Shown: piece after piece, positions 17,231 to 25,778 of the stretch
Layout of the letters: each line of letters opens with the position of its first letter
Position numbering within the stretch: position 1 is the stretch's first letter
Source: an uncultured Lentibacter sp.
Lineage (GTDB): Bacteria; Pseudomonadota; Alphaproteobacteria; Rhodobacterales; Rhodobacteraceae
Assembly: GCF_937123735.1 (NCBI RefSeq)
Contig: NZ_CAKZKL010000024.1
Coordinates: 62,001-126,000, forward strand
Direction of reading: 5' to 3'
DNA: 64,000 nt
Program-made: the position numbers and the translations under genes
Notes under the pieces: model-generated
What the model was told of the DNA's origin: nothing
Database searches by the model: none
The model's input: the letters and a program-made list of their open reading frames with translations, nothing else

Positions 17231-18151
17231 ATGCAGTGGAAACCACAGATCAGCGCCGCCGCCGCGCGCATCGCGCCCTATATCCAGACCACCCCCGTGA
17301 TGCAGGTGCAGGGCTTCGGCCTGCCCTTTCCCGTCGAGCTCAAACTGGAGCAGCTCCAACATACGGGCAGCTTCAAGGCGCGCGGCGCGTTCAACACGCT
17401 GCTCTCTGGCCCCGTGCCCAAGGCCGGTCTCGTCGCCGCTTCAGGTGGCAATCACGGCGCTGCCGTGGCCTATGCCGCGCAGAGGCTCGGCCATAGGGCG
17501 CATATTTTCGTGCCCGACATGGCCGGCCCCGCCAAAATCGCCCTCATCGAGCGTACAGGCGCCCAGCTCACCGTGGTGCAAGGCGAATACGCCAACGCCG
17601 CCGAGGCCGCCGCCGAATATGAAGCCACCTCGGGCGCCATGCAGATCCACGCCTATGATGCCCCCGCCACGGTGGCGGGGCAGGGCAGCTGCATGGCCGA
17701 ATGGGAGGCGCAGGGCCTCATGGCCGATACCGTGCTCATCGCCGTGGGCGGAGGCGGGCTGATCGCTGGCGCGCTCGGCTGGCTCGCAGGCGCGCGCAAG
17801 GTGGTGGCCGTCGAGCCTGAAACCTCCTGCGCGCTCCAGGCGGCCCTGGCCCAAGGCGGCCCCTGTGATGTGCAGGTCTCAGGCGTCGCCGCCAATGCGC
17901 TTGGCGCGCGCAAGATCGGCCAGATCTGCTATGATCTCGCCTGCCAGCACAGGGTGCACAGCGTGCTTGTGCCCGACGCCACCATCACAGCTGCGCAAAA
18001 AGCGCTCTGGCAAGAGCGCCGCCTGCTGGTGGAGCCCGCAGGGGCCACAGCCCTCGCGGCGCTGATGTGCGGCGCCTACCGGCCCAGCGCGGGCGAGCGG
18101 GTGGCCGTGCTGCTCTGCGGCGCAAACATCGCGCCCGACCCGCTCGGCTAA
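17231..18151 (+). CDS. PLP-dependent serine/threonine dehydratase
   Basis: A 306-residue fold-type II PLP enzyme of the threonine dehydratase family. The PLP lysine is in HTGSFKARGAFN (about residue 48), the substrate loop is ASGGNHGAAVAYAA, and the phosphate-binding glycine loop is VGGGGLIAGALGW. There is no C-terminal ACT domain, so it resembles catabolic or serine/threo-hydroxyaspartate dehydratases rather than biosynthetic IlvA. It ends 48 bases before the tauR start. The substrate cannot be settled from sequence. Confidence 0.85.
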   Translation: MQWKPQISAAAARIAPYIQTTPVMQVQGFGLPFPVELKLEQLQHTGSFKARGAFNTLLSGPVPKAGLVAASGGNHGAAVAYAAQRLGHRAHIFVPDMAGPAKIALIERTGAQLTVVQGEYANAAEAAAEYEATSGAMQIHAYDAPATVAGQGSCMAEWEAQGLMADTVLIAVGGGGLIAGALGWLAGARKVVAVEPETSCALQAALAQGGPCDVQVSGVAANALGARKIGQICYDLACQHRVHSVLVPDATITAAQKALWQERRLLVEPAGATALAALMCGAYRPSAGERVAVLLCGANIAPDPLG

Positions 18152-18152
18152 C

Positions 18153-18184
18153 GTAAGTCCAGATTGCAACCCGCTTCAGTCCAG
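18153..18184 (-). promoter_or_regulatory. Candidate TauR operator, tauR promoter
   Basis: Two direct repeats on the minus strand: CTGGACTTAC (18153-18162) and CTGGACTGAA (18175-18184), 22 bp apart, each 9/10 to CTGGACYTAA. They end 15 bases before the tauR ATG and point against tauR transcription, which suggests autoregulation. Confidence 0.6.
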
Positions 18185-18199
18185 CCTAAGCTGAGGGCC

Positions 18200-19663
18200 A
18201 TGGCGATTTCAGTTGAAACCTTCTTTCTCAACCCTGACGCTCAGGGAACGCTCCAAGCCCAGATCCAGCAGATGGTCGCTGAGGGCATTCTCTCGGGTCG
18301 GCTGCGCAAGGGCGAGAAACTCCCCTCCACCCGCAGGCTTGCGCAACACCTGCGCGTCTCCCGGATCACCGTCACCCTCGCCTATACCGAGCTTCTGGCC
18401 AACGACTACCTCAGCTCGCGCGGGCGCTCTGGCTATTTCGTCTCCGAGAATGCGCCAGAGCCCCCCAGCTTCCCGCCCCGTCCGGAGCCGCAAGATGCGC
18501 TGGATTGGTCGCGCGCCATAGGCCAGCGGTTTTCCGGTGGCACGCCCCATGTCAAACCGCGTGACTGGGCGCGCTTTCGCTTTCCCTTCATCTATGGCCA
18601 AACCGACCCGACCTTGTTTGACCACGCCAACTGGCGGCTCTGCGCTCTGCAAGCTCTGGGTCAGAAAGACTTCGAGCCGCTGACCTCGGATTATTACGAT
18701 CAGGATGACCCGGAGCTGATCGAATTCATCGCCCGCCACACCCTGCCGCGCCGGGGAATCCTCGCAGAGCCAGAGGAAATTCTGGTGACAATGGGCGCTC
18801 AAAACGCGCTCTGGCTGGCCACGCAAGTTTTGCTCACCCAGCGCCGCACCGCCGCCGTGGAAGAACCTTGCTACCCTTCCCTGCGCAATATCCTCAGCCA
18901 ATCCCGCTGCCATATTGCCCCTGTGGGCGTTGATGATGACGGCTTGATACCCGCCGACATCCCTGCCGAAACCGATGTCATCTTCACCACCCCGAGCCAC
19001 CAGTGCCCCACAACCTCCACCATGCCCTTGGCCCGTCGCCGTGCCCTGCTCGAAAAGGCGCGCGCGGTGGGGGCAGTGATCGTGGAAGATGATTACGAGT
19101 TTGAAATGTCCTTTGATGGCGCCCCCTCGCCGGCGCTCAAATCGCTCGATGGCGATGGCCGCGTGGTCTATGTGGGCAGTTTCTCCAAATCGCTCTTTCC
19201 GGGGCTGCGGCTGGGCTATCTTGTCGGCTCGCGGCCCTTCATCCGCGAGGCCCGCGCGCTGCGCGCCTCGGTCCTGCGCCATGTGCCCGGCCACATCCAG
19301 CGCACCGCGGCCTATTTCTTGCGGCTGGGCCATTACGACGCTCTCATCCGGCGCATGTCAGGCGTTCTGGCCGAGCGCCGCCGGGTCATGAGCGAGGCCA
19401 TGGCGCTGCATGGGCTGCACCTGGCCGGCAAGAGCGGCTCGGGCGGCTCCGCCTTCTGGATGCGCGCGCCCGAGGGGGTAGATACGGTCGCGCTGGCCGA
19501 AGCCCTTCAGGCCCGCTCGGTGCTGATAGAACCGGGCGCACCCTTTTTTGACAGCACCCATGCACCGCAAAATCTCTACCGCCTCGGCTACAGCTCCATC
19601 CCGGCTTCAAAAATACCAGACGGGGTGCAGATCATAGCCCAGACCCTCCGCAACTGGCCTTAA
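18200..19663 (+). CDS. tauR: MocR-family (GntR-type) taurine regulator TauR
   Basis: A 487-residue MocR regulator. The N-terminal GntR winged helix (about 1-75) has LSGRLRKGEKLPSTRRLAQH and VSRITVTLAYTEL. It is followed by a class I aminotransferase-like domain with a PLP lysine in YVGSFSKSLFPGLRLGYL (about residue 328). In Rhodobacter capsulatus TauR activates tpa and related genes on taurine. It lies directly upstream of xsc, and operator-like repeats occur at tpa, tauR and xsc here. The start at 18200 is chosen over 18164 because the latter would place the operator inside the gene. Confidence 0.92.
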   Translation: MAISVETFFLNPDAQGTLQAQIQQMVAEGILSGRLRKGEKLPSTRRLAQHLRVSRITVTLAYTELLANDYLSSRGRSGYFVSENAPEPPSFPPRPEPQDALDWSRAIGQRFSGGTPHVKPRDWARFRFPFIYGQTDPTLFDHANWRLCALQALGQKDFEPLTSDYYDQDDPELIEFIARHTLPRRGILAEPEEILVTMGAQNALWLATQVLLTQRRTAAVEEPCYPSLRNILSQSRCHIAPVGVDDDGLIPADIPAETDVIFTTPSHQCPTTSTMPLARRRALLEKARAVGAVIVEDDYEFEMSFDGAPSPALKSLDGDGRVVYVGSFSKSLFPGLRLGYLVGSRPFIREARALRASVLRHVPGHIQRTAAYFLRLGHYDALIRRMSGVLAERRRVMSEAMALHGLHLAGKSGSGGSAFWMRAPEGVDTVALAEALQARSVLIEPGAPFFDSTHAPQNLYRLGYSSIPASKIPDGVQIIAQTLRNWP

Positions 19664-19686
19664 GCGCGTCAGCAAGCTGGCCCTAA
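19654..19686 (+). promoter_or_regulatory. Candidate TauR operator, xsc promoter
   Basis: Two direct repeats, CTGGCCTTAA (19654-19663, overlapping the tauR stop) and CTGGCCCTAA (19677-19686), 23 bp apart, each one mismatch from CTGGACYTAA. They point toward xsc and lie about 100 bases upstream of its start, the same layout as at tpa. Confidence 0.6.
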
Positions 19687-19785
19687 CCCCCGCCGCCCAC
19701 CGCCCGTAATTTCAACCTGAAGCCTCAGCCTGCACCCGCAGCCTGATTCCCGGCCAATCCAGCAAGTCTTTCGGAGAAAATGCAG

Positions 19786-21564
19786 ATGAAAATGACCACA
19801 GAAGAAGCCTTTGTGAAGGTTCTACAGCGCCACGGCATCCAACATGCCTTTGGCATTATCGGTTCGGCCATGATGCCTATCTCCGACCTTTTTCCCAAAG
19901 CGGGCATCACCTTCTGGGATTGTGCACATGAAGGCTCCGCCGGCATGATGAGCGACGGCTACACCCGCGCCACCGGCAAGGTGTCCATGATGATCGCCCA
20001 GAACGGTCCCGGCATCACCAATTTCGTCACCGCCGTGAAAACCGCCTATTGGAACCACACTCCGCTACTGCTGGTTACCCCCCAAGCCGCCAACAAGACA
20101 ATCGGCCAGGGCGGCTTTCAGGAAGTCGAGCAGATGAAGCTCTTTGAAGATATGGTCGCCTATCAGGAAGAGGTCCGGGATCCTTCTCGCGTGGTCGAGG
20201 TGCTCACCCGCGTGATCTCACAGGCCAAGCGCCTCTCCGGCCCGGCCCAGATCAATATCCCGCGTGACTTCTGGACACAGGTGATTGACACCGAAATTGC
20301 CGATCCGATCGAATTCGAGCGCTCCCCCGGCGGCACAAACTCTGTTGCCGAGGCCGCAGCGCTGCTCAGCGCAGCCAAGAACCCGGTGATCCTCAACGGC
20401 GCAGGTGTCGTGCTCTCCCATGGCGGGATCGCCGCCTCCCAAGCGCTGGCCGAGCGCCTCGATGCGCCGGTCTGTGTCGGCTATCAGCACAATGACGCCT
20501 TCCCCGGCAGCCACCCGCTCTTTGCAGGCCCCTTGGGCTACAACGGCTCTAAGGCCGGCATGGAGCTGATCAAGGACGCCGATGTGGTGCTGTGCCTTGG
20601 CACGCGGCTCAACCCCTTCTCCACCCTGCCGGGCTACGGGATGGAATACTGGCCCGCAGAGGCCAAGATCATCCAGGTCGATATCAACCCCGACCGGATC
20701 GGCCTCACCAAGAAGGTCACTGTCGGCATCGTCGGAGACGCCGCCATGGTTGCGCAGGGCATCCTCGACAAACTGTCCGACACAGCCGGCGATGAAGGCC
20801 GCGCGGCGCGGCGTGACAAAATCGCCGAGACAAAATCCCGCTGGGCGCAGCAACTCTCCAGCATGGACCACGAAGACGACGATCCCGGCACCAACTGGAA
20901 CGAGCGCGCCCGCTCTGACAAACCCGACTGGATGAGCCCCCGCATGGCCTGGCGCGCGATCCAGTCTGCCCTTCCGGCCGACGCGATCATCAGCTCCGAC
21001 ATCGGCAACAATTGCGCCATCGGCAACGCCTACCCAAGCTTCAACGAGGGCCGCAAATATCTCGCACCCGGCCTCTTCGGCCCTTGCGGCTACGGCCTGC
21101 CCGCGGTTGTCGGCGCCAAGATAGGCTGCCCGGATGTGCCCGTGGTGGGCTTCTCCGGCGATGGCGCCTTCGGGATCGCCGTCAACGAGCTGACAGCCAT
21201 TGGCCGTGGGGAATGGCCCGCCGTCACGCAGGTGGTCTTCCGCAACTACCAATGGGGCGCGGAAAAGCGCAACTCCACACTCTGGTTTGATGACAACTTC
21301 GTCGGCACCGAGCTCGACACCCAGGTCAGCTATGCCGGAATCGCCTCGGCTTGCGGCCTCAAAGGCGTTGTCGCCCACACCCAGGAAGAGCTGACAGCCG
21401 CCCTCGCACAGGCCTGTGAAGATCAGAAAAAAGGGATCACAACCCTGATCGAGGCCATGATCAACCAGGAGCTGGGTGAGCCCTTCCGCCGCGACGCGAT
21501 GAAAAAGCCGGTCCCCGTGGCTGGAATCTCCGCTGCTGATATGGTGCCGCAAAAGGCCGGATAG
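19786..21564 (+). CDS. xsc: Sulfoacetaldehyde acetyltransferase Xsc
   Basis: A 592-residue thiamine-diphosphate enzyme that converts sulfoacetaldehyde and phosphate to acetyl phosphate and sulfite, the desulfonation step. N-terminal MKMTTEEAFVKVLQRHGIQH and FGIIGSAMMPISDLFP are diagnostic of Xsc. The ThDP motif region is GFSGDGAFGIAVNELTAI to FRNYQWGAEKRN. Of three in-frame ATGs (19780, 19786, 19792), 19786 has the best spacing (9 bases) from GGAG. It follows tauR and precedes pta and ackA. Confidence 0.95.
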   Translation: MKMTTEEAFVKVLQRHGIQHAFGIIGSAMMPISDLFPKAGITFWDCAHEGSAGMMSDGYTRATGKVSMMIAQNGPGITNFVTAVKTAYWNHTPLLLVTPQAANKTIGQGGFQEVEQMKLFEDMVAYQEEVRDPSRVVEVLTRVISQAKRLSGPAQINIPRDFWTQVIDTEIADPIEFERSPGGTNSVAEAAALLSAAKNPVILNGAGVVLSHGGIAASQALAERLDAPVCVGYQHNDAFPGSHPLFAGPLGYNGSKAGMELIKDADVVLCLGTRLNPFSTLPGYGMEYWPAEAKIIQVDINPDRIGLTKKVTVGIVGDAAMVAQGILDKLSDTAGDEGRAARRDKIAETKSRWAQQLSSMDHEDDDPGTNWNERARSDKPDWMSPRMAWRAIQSALPADAIISSDIGNNCAIGNAYPSFNEGRKYLAPGLFGPCGYGLPAVVGAKIGCPDVPVVGFSGDGAFGIAVNELTAIGRGEWPAVTQVVFRNYQWGAEKRNSTLWFDDNFVGTELDTQVSYAGIASACGLKGVVAHTQEELTAALAQACEDQKKGITTLIEAMINQELGEPFRRDAMKKPVPVAGISAADMVPQKAG

Positions 21565-21636
21565 CGGTAGATTGCGCCACATACTTGTGATGTGTTCGCC
21601 CCATACTGCGGCGGACACATCCAAGAAAGGCACATC

Positions 21637-22587
21637 ATGACAGAGCGTTACCCTTTCCTTTCCAAGGCCACGCCCCACGCGCCCGCGCGCCTTCTTGCAC
21701 AGGCGCGCGCCCTGCCCGTGCCCCGCGTGGCCCTTGTCAACGCAGGCGCAGTCACGCCCCTTCTGGGTATTCGCGAAGCCGCCGAGGCGGGGCTGGCCGA
21801 GCCCGTCCTCATCGGCGACGAGGCCAAGATCCGCGCCGCCGCCAGCGAGATCGGCTATGACATCTCCGCCCTGCGCCTGATCCACGCCCCCCATGCCGAA
21901 GCGAGCGTCAAGGCCGCCGAGCTGGCGCGCAGAGGCGAGGTCAATACAATCATGAAAGGACAGGTTCACACCTCGACCTTTCTCAAAGGCTTGCTGCCCT
22001 CCGCCGCTGGCCTGCGCGCCGCTGGCACACGCTGCGGCCATGTTTTCCACATCACAGCCCCGGGCAGTGACCGCCCCCTCCTGCTCACCGATGCCGCCCT
22101 GAACGTCGACCCCAGCATTGAGACCCGTCAGGCCTGCCTGTCTCACGCGGTCTCCCTCGCGCAGACGCTGGGGATAGCCCGCCCCAAAGCCGCTCTTCTG
22201 GCGCCCTCGGAAGACGCAACACCCCAAATCACCAACACAATGGAAAGTGCCGCCATCGCCGCGTGGGCAGAAGCCAACCTGCCCCAAGCCGATGTCGCAG
22301 GCCCCATCGCGATGGACCTCATCCTGTCCAAGAAAGCCGCCGAGGTGAAAGGCTACACAAGCCCCGTGGCTGGCGATGCCGACATCATCGTCACCCCCAA
22401 CATCACCACAGGCAACGCGCTCTTCAAGTTGATGGTGCTGGGCATGGGCTGCTGCGCGGGCGGCCTCGTTGTCGGCGCGCGCGTGCCGATCCTGCTCACC
22501 TCCCGCTCACAAGAAGCCGCCGCACGCCTCGCCTCTGCCGCCCTCGGCATGATTGCCGCCCACCAAGCCAAACAAGGCCAAAGCTGA
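21637..22587 (+). CDS. pta: Phosphate acetyltransferase (PTA/PTB family), xsc-linked
   Basis: A 316-residue PTA/PTB-fold enzyme, closer in look to the phosphate butyryltransferase-like branch (VALVNAGAVTPLLGIREAAE, TIMKGQVHTSTFLKGLLP, TNTMESAAIAAWAE) than to the E. coli Pta C-terminal domain. It should convert acetyl phosphate from Xsc to acetyl-CoA. Genes of this type follow xsc in several taurine degraders. The start at 21637 follows AAGAAAGG. Its stop overlaps the ackA start (TGATG). Confidence 0.88.
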   Translation: MTERYPFLSKATPHAPARLLAQARALPVPRVALVNAGAVTPLLGIREAAEAGLAEPVLIGDEAKIRAAASEIGYDISALRLIHAPHAEASVKAAELARRGEVNTIMKGQVHTSTFLKGLLPSAAGLRAAGTRCGHVFHITAPGSDRPLLLTDAALNVDPSIETRQACLSHAVSLAQTLGIARPKAALLAPSEDATPQITNTMESAAIAAWAEANLPQADVAGPIAMDLILSKKAAEVKGYTSPVAGDADIIVTPNITTGNALFKLMVLGMGCCAGGLVVGARVPILLTSRSQEAAARLASAALGMIAAHQAKQGQS

Positions 22588-23651
22588 TGCTCCTCGTCCT
22601 CAACACCGGCTCCTCCTCGATCAAGCTCGCCGTCTTCAACACAGCGCTCGAGCTTCTCATCGAAGGCAATGTGTCCGGCGTTGGCGGCGCGGGCCGCATG
22701 GCACTGGGCGACACCCGAGAAGACGTCACCACCCAAAACCACAGCGCAGCGCTCGATTGTCTGCTCGCGGGCCTCCCCGCCCATGGCATCGCCCTGAGCG
22801 AAATCACAGGCGCGGCCCACCGCGTTGTCCACGGCGGCCAAACCCTCACGGCTCCCATCGCCATCACAGCCGAAACCCTCGCCCAGATCGAGGCCATGGT
22901 CCCGCTCGCGCCCCTGCACAACCCGCCCGCGCTCGCGGGCATTGCCGCCGTGGCCGAGCGCCTGCCGCACCTGCCCCAGTTCGCCAGCTTTGACACCGCC
23001 TTTCACGCCACCCAGCCCGAGGTTGCCACCGCCTACGCCCTGCCAAAGGCAGAGCGCGACAAGGGCATCCGCCGCTACGGCTTCCACGGCCTCAGCTACG
23101 CAGGCATGGTCCGCCAGCTCGGGGCCGGTCTGCCGCCGCGGCTTCTGGCCATGCACCTTGGCGCAGGCGTCAGTCTCTGCGCCATAAAAGATGGCCGCTC
23201 CATCGCCACATCGATGGGCTATTCGCCGCTCTCCGGCCCCACAATGGCCACCCGCACGGGCGATATTGATGGCATGGCCGTTCTCCGCCTCCTCCAGGAT
23301 CACGGGCTGGATGCTGCCACAACCCTGCTCAACAAGGAAAGCGGCCTCCTCGGCCTGTCGGGCACAACAGCCGATATGCGCGCTCTGCTGGCCGACCCTG
23401 CGCCAGAGGCGGCCTTCGCCGTCAGTCATTTCGTCTATTCCGTGGTGCGTCAGGCCGGTAGCCTCATCGCGGCGCTCGAAGGTGTCGATGCCATCGCCTT
23501 CACAGGCGGCATCGGCGAGAACTCGGCGCCCATCCGCGAGCGCATCATGCAAGGGCTGGCGTGGCTTGGCGAAAAACCCGTGCACGTTGTCCCCGCCGAC
23601 GAAGAACGCCAGATCGCTCAGGACGCAGACACCCTGATGGCCCGCCCATGA
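22587..23651 (+). CDS. ackA: Acetate kinase AckA
   Basis: A 354-residue acetate kinase-family protein interconverting acetyl phosphate + ADP and acetate + ATP. It shows MLLVLNTGSSSIKLAVFNT, AAHRVVHGGQ, FDTAFHATQPEVATAYALP, RRYGFHGLSYAGM, LGAGVSLCAIKDGRS and FTGGIGENSAPIRERI. It is shorter than the roughly 400 residues common for AckA, mainly from compact loops. Translation is coupled to pta by TGATG at 22585-22589. It ends 19 bases before the stop of the opposite-strand pta gene. Confidence 0.9.
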   Translation: MLLVLNTGSSSIKLAVFNTALELLIEGNVSGVGGAGRMALGDTREDVTTQNHSAALDCLLAGLPAHGIALSEITGAAHRVVHGGQTLTAPIAITAETLAQIEAMVPLAPLHNPPALAGIAAVAERLPHLPQFASFDTAFHATQPEVATAYALPKAERDKGIRRYGFHGLSYAGMVRQLGAGLPPRLLAMHLGAGVSLCAIKDGRSIATSMGYSPLSGPTMATRTGDIDGMAVLRLLQDHGLDAATTLLNKESGLLGLSGTTADMRALLADPAPEAAFAVSHFVYSVVRQAGSLIAALEGVDAIAFTGGIGENSAPIRERIMQGLAWLGEKPVHVVPADEERQIAQDADTLMARP

Positions 23652-23670
23652 GCGCGCCTCAACACCCCCC

Positions 23671-24522
23671 TCAACTCATGGCCGACGTGACAGCCGTTGC
23701 CGCCACGATATCCGCCACGCTCGCCCCACGGCTCAAGTCGCAGACAGGCCGCGCAAACCCCTGCAAAAAGGGCCCCAAAGCCTGCGCCCCGGCCAGCTCT
23801 TGGCACAGCTTATATGCTATGTTGCCCGCATCCAGATCCGGGAAGATCAGCACATTGGCCGCGCCGGCGCCCAGCCCCTTCTTCGCGGCAATCGCCGCAT
23901 TCAGCGCCGCGTCCGCCTGCACGGGGCCCAACACCCCGGCCAGGTCTGCGGCGCGGCGCACCCGCTCCACGCTCTCACCAGCACCGCTCGTGCCCGTGGA
24001 AAAAGACAGCATGGCCAGCTCGGACCGCCCCAAAAGCGCCCCGGCTGAAGCCGCCGAGGCCCGCGCGATATCTGCCAGCTCTTCCGCCGAGGGGGCCACA
24101 TTCACAGCGCAATCCGCAAAGATCATCTCGCGCCCGTCCGCAAAGAGCATCACAAAGAAAGACGAGGCCGTCTTGACGCCCGCCGCTGGGCCTATTGCCA
24201 TAGATGCCGCCTCAATCACCCGCCGGGTGGGGCTGTCTGCACCAGCCACCATGGCCTCCGCCTCGCCTGCGGCAACCATGGCCGCAGCGCGGTATAAGGG
24301 CTTGGCCAACAAGCGCCGCGCCATCGCCTCTTTCAGGCCCCGTTGGGCAACAAGCGCCGCAACCTGCGCCGCGCTCACCTCGGCCAGAGGCACAGGCTCG
24401 CATAGCCCTCGGGCCTTGAGCTGCACCATGGCCTCGGCCACCCGTGCATCTCCCGCCTCGGGAAAAACAATCCGCCGTGGGCGCGCCTGCGCCGCGGCAT
24501 ATATTTTTTCTAAAAATTTCAT
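23671..24522 (-). CDS. Second phosphate acetyltransferase (Pta C-terminal type)
   Basis: A 283-residue PTA-fold protein resembling the catalytic domain of classical Pta: RRIVFPEAGDARVAEAMVQL, GEAEAMVAGADSPTRRVI, FADCAVNVAPSAEELADIA, LSFSTGTSGAGESVERVR, VLIFPDLDAGNIAYKLCQEL. This subfamily differs from the xsc-linked pta at 21637. Somewhat short for the domain (about 320). The start at 24522 has GGAGGC just upstream. The frame stays open far upstream only because it runs antisense to the citrate synthase gene. Only 36 bases separate its start from that gene's start. Confidence 0.87.
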   Translation of the reverse strand: MKFLEKIYAAAQARPRRIVFPEAGDARVAEAMVQLKARGLCEPVPLAEVSAAQVAALVAQRGLKEAMARRLLAKPLYRAAAMVAAGEAEAMVAGADSPTRRVIEAASMAIGPAAGVKTASSFFVMLFADGREMIFADCAVNVAPSAEELADIARASAASAGALLGRSELAMLSFSTGTSGAGESVERVRRAADLAGVLGPVQADAALNAAIAAKKGLGAGAANVLIFPDLDAGNIAYKLCQELAGAQALGPFLQGFARPVCDLSRGASVADIVAATAVTSAMS

Positions 24523-24539
24523 GTATGCCTCCGTATACA
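24522..24539. promoter_or_regulatory. Palindrome between pta and citrate synthase starts
   Basis: TGTAT and ATACA arms separated by 8 bases, covering the pta ribosome site (GGAGGC on the minus strand, 24527-24532). It could be an operator controlling both divergent genes. No regulator is known for it. Confidence 0.35.
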
Positions 24540-24558
24540 GGAACCAAAGGAGCCAGCT

Positions 24559-25695
24559 ATGAGCACAGACGTCAAGATCAACCGTGGCCTCAAAGGCATC
24601 TATTTCGAGCGCTCCGGCGTCAGCCATATCGATGGGGCCAAGGGCGAACTCAGCTATCGCGGCTACTCGATCCACGACCTCGCCACGCAATCCACCTTTG
24701 AGGAAGTCTGCTACCTGCTGATCTTCGGCGAGCTGCCCACCGCTGCGGAGCTGGCAGAGTTTGACGCCCGCCTCAAAGCCGCGCGCCAGCTGCCCCCGGC
24801 GGTCTATGACATCATTCGCAGCACCGCTCAGGGCCACCCGATGGATGTCCTGCGCACCGCCGTCTCGGCGCTGGCAGCCCTGGAGCCGGCCAGCCAATCT
24901 GTCGGTGAGGACGCCTTCATCGAAAACGGCATCCGCCTCACCGCCCAGGTGCCGATGATCATCGCCGCCCATGAAAACATCCGCAACAACCGCGCCCCCG
25001 TCGCGCCCGATCCCGCCCTGAGCCATGCCGCAAACTGGCTCTACATGCTCAAAGGCACCGTGCCCTCCGAAGCCGCGGCCCGGCTGGCGGATGTCGATTT
25101 CATCCTCCACGCCGAACATGGCGCCAATGCCTCGGCCTTCGCCGCCCGTGTGACCGTCGGCACAGAAGCCAACCTGCACGGCGCAATGGTCACCGCCCTG
25201 GCCACCCTCGCCGGCCCGGCCCATGGGGGAGCCGCCGAAGATGTCATGAAAATGGTCCACGAGATCGGCACACCCGACAAGGCCGCCGCCTATGTCAAAG
25301 CCAAACGCGCCGCCCGCGAGGCCGTCACAGGCTTTGGCCACCGCGTCTATCGCGCCGAAGATCCGCGCGCGCGCCACATGCGCGACGGGGTGCGCCAGCT
25401 CGGCGCGGAAATGGGCGCGCCGGAATGGTATGAAATCCTGCAAGCCGTCGTCGAGGCCATGCAGCCCTATGCCCGCCATGGCCTCAACGTGAACGTCGAT
25501 TTCTACTCCGGCGTCATCTACCAGCTCCACGGCATTCCCATGGACCTCTATGTGCCGATCTTCGCCATCGGCCGGATGCCCGGCTGGATCATCCAATGTG
25601 TCGAGCAGCAACGCAGCAACATCCTCATCCGCCCGCTCACCCTTTACAACGGCCCCAAAATGCGCCCCTACCGCAGCCTCTCAGACCGCGCCTAA
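24559..25695 (+). CDS. Citrate synthase / 2-methylcitrate synthase family
   Basis: A 378-residue citrate synthase of the short, hexamer-lacking type shared by CitZ and PrpC. Catalytic residues appear in LHAEHGANASAFAARV (His, about residue 184-187), GFGHRVYRAEDPRA (His, about 260) and NVDFYSGVIY (Asp, about 313). It condenses acetyl-CoA or propionyl-CoA with oxaloacetate. The start follows AAAGGAGCCAGCT. No prpB or prpD neighbours are seen, so citrate versus methylcitrate is undecided; proximity to pta/ackA favours acetyl-CoA use. Confidence 0.9.
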   Translation: MSTDVKINRGLKGIYFERSGVSHIDGAKGELSYRGYSIHDLATQSTFEEVCYLLIFGELPTAAELAEFDARLKAARQLPPAVYDIIRSTAQGHPMDVLRTAVSALAALEPASQSVGEDAFIENGIRLTAQVPMIIAAHENIRNNRAPVAPDPALSHAANWLYMLKGTVPSEAAARLADVDFILHAEHGANASAFAARVTVGTEANLHGAMVTALATLAGPAHGGAAEDVMKMVHEIGTPDKAAAYVKAKRAAREAVTGFGHRVYRAEDPRARHMRDGVRQLGAEMGAPEWYEILQAVVEAMQPYARHGLNVNVDFYSGVIYQLHGIPMDLYVPIFAIGRMPGWIIQCVEQQRSNILIRPLTLYNGPKMRPYRSLSDRA

Positions 25696-25728
25696 CCCCT
25701 GCCCGGCGCGCGCAGAACGCCACTCACC

Positions 25729-25755
25729 CCTGGCTTTTTCTTGGCAAAAATACTC
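25729..25755 (+). repeat. Intergenic 27-nt repeat, copy 2
   Basis: Identical to 1044-1070. It lies 33 bases after the citrate synthase stop and just before the convergent DUF1523 gene. Confidence 0.75.
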
Positions 25756-25778
25756 ATCTCAAACCGCTGGCAAACCAC

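Noticed and set aside
20218..22287. 689-codon open frame antisense to xsc and pta
   Set aside because: Both underlying genes have clear family motifs; the antisense product is Gly/Ala/Asp-rich with no domain.
22653..24558. Long antisense frames and N-terminal extension around ackA, pta and citrate synthase
   Set aside because: The pta extension is antisense to citrate synthase; pta starts at 24522 with its own ribosome site.
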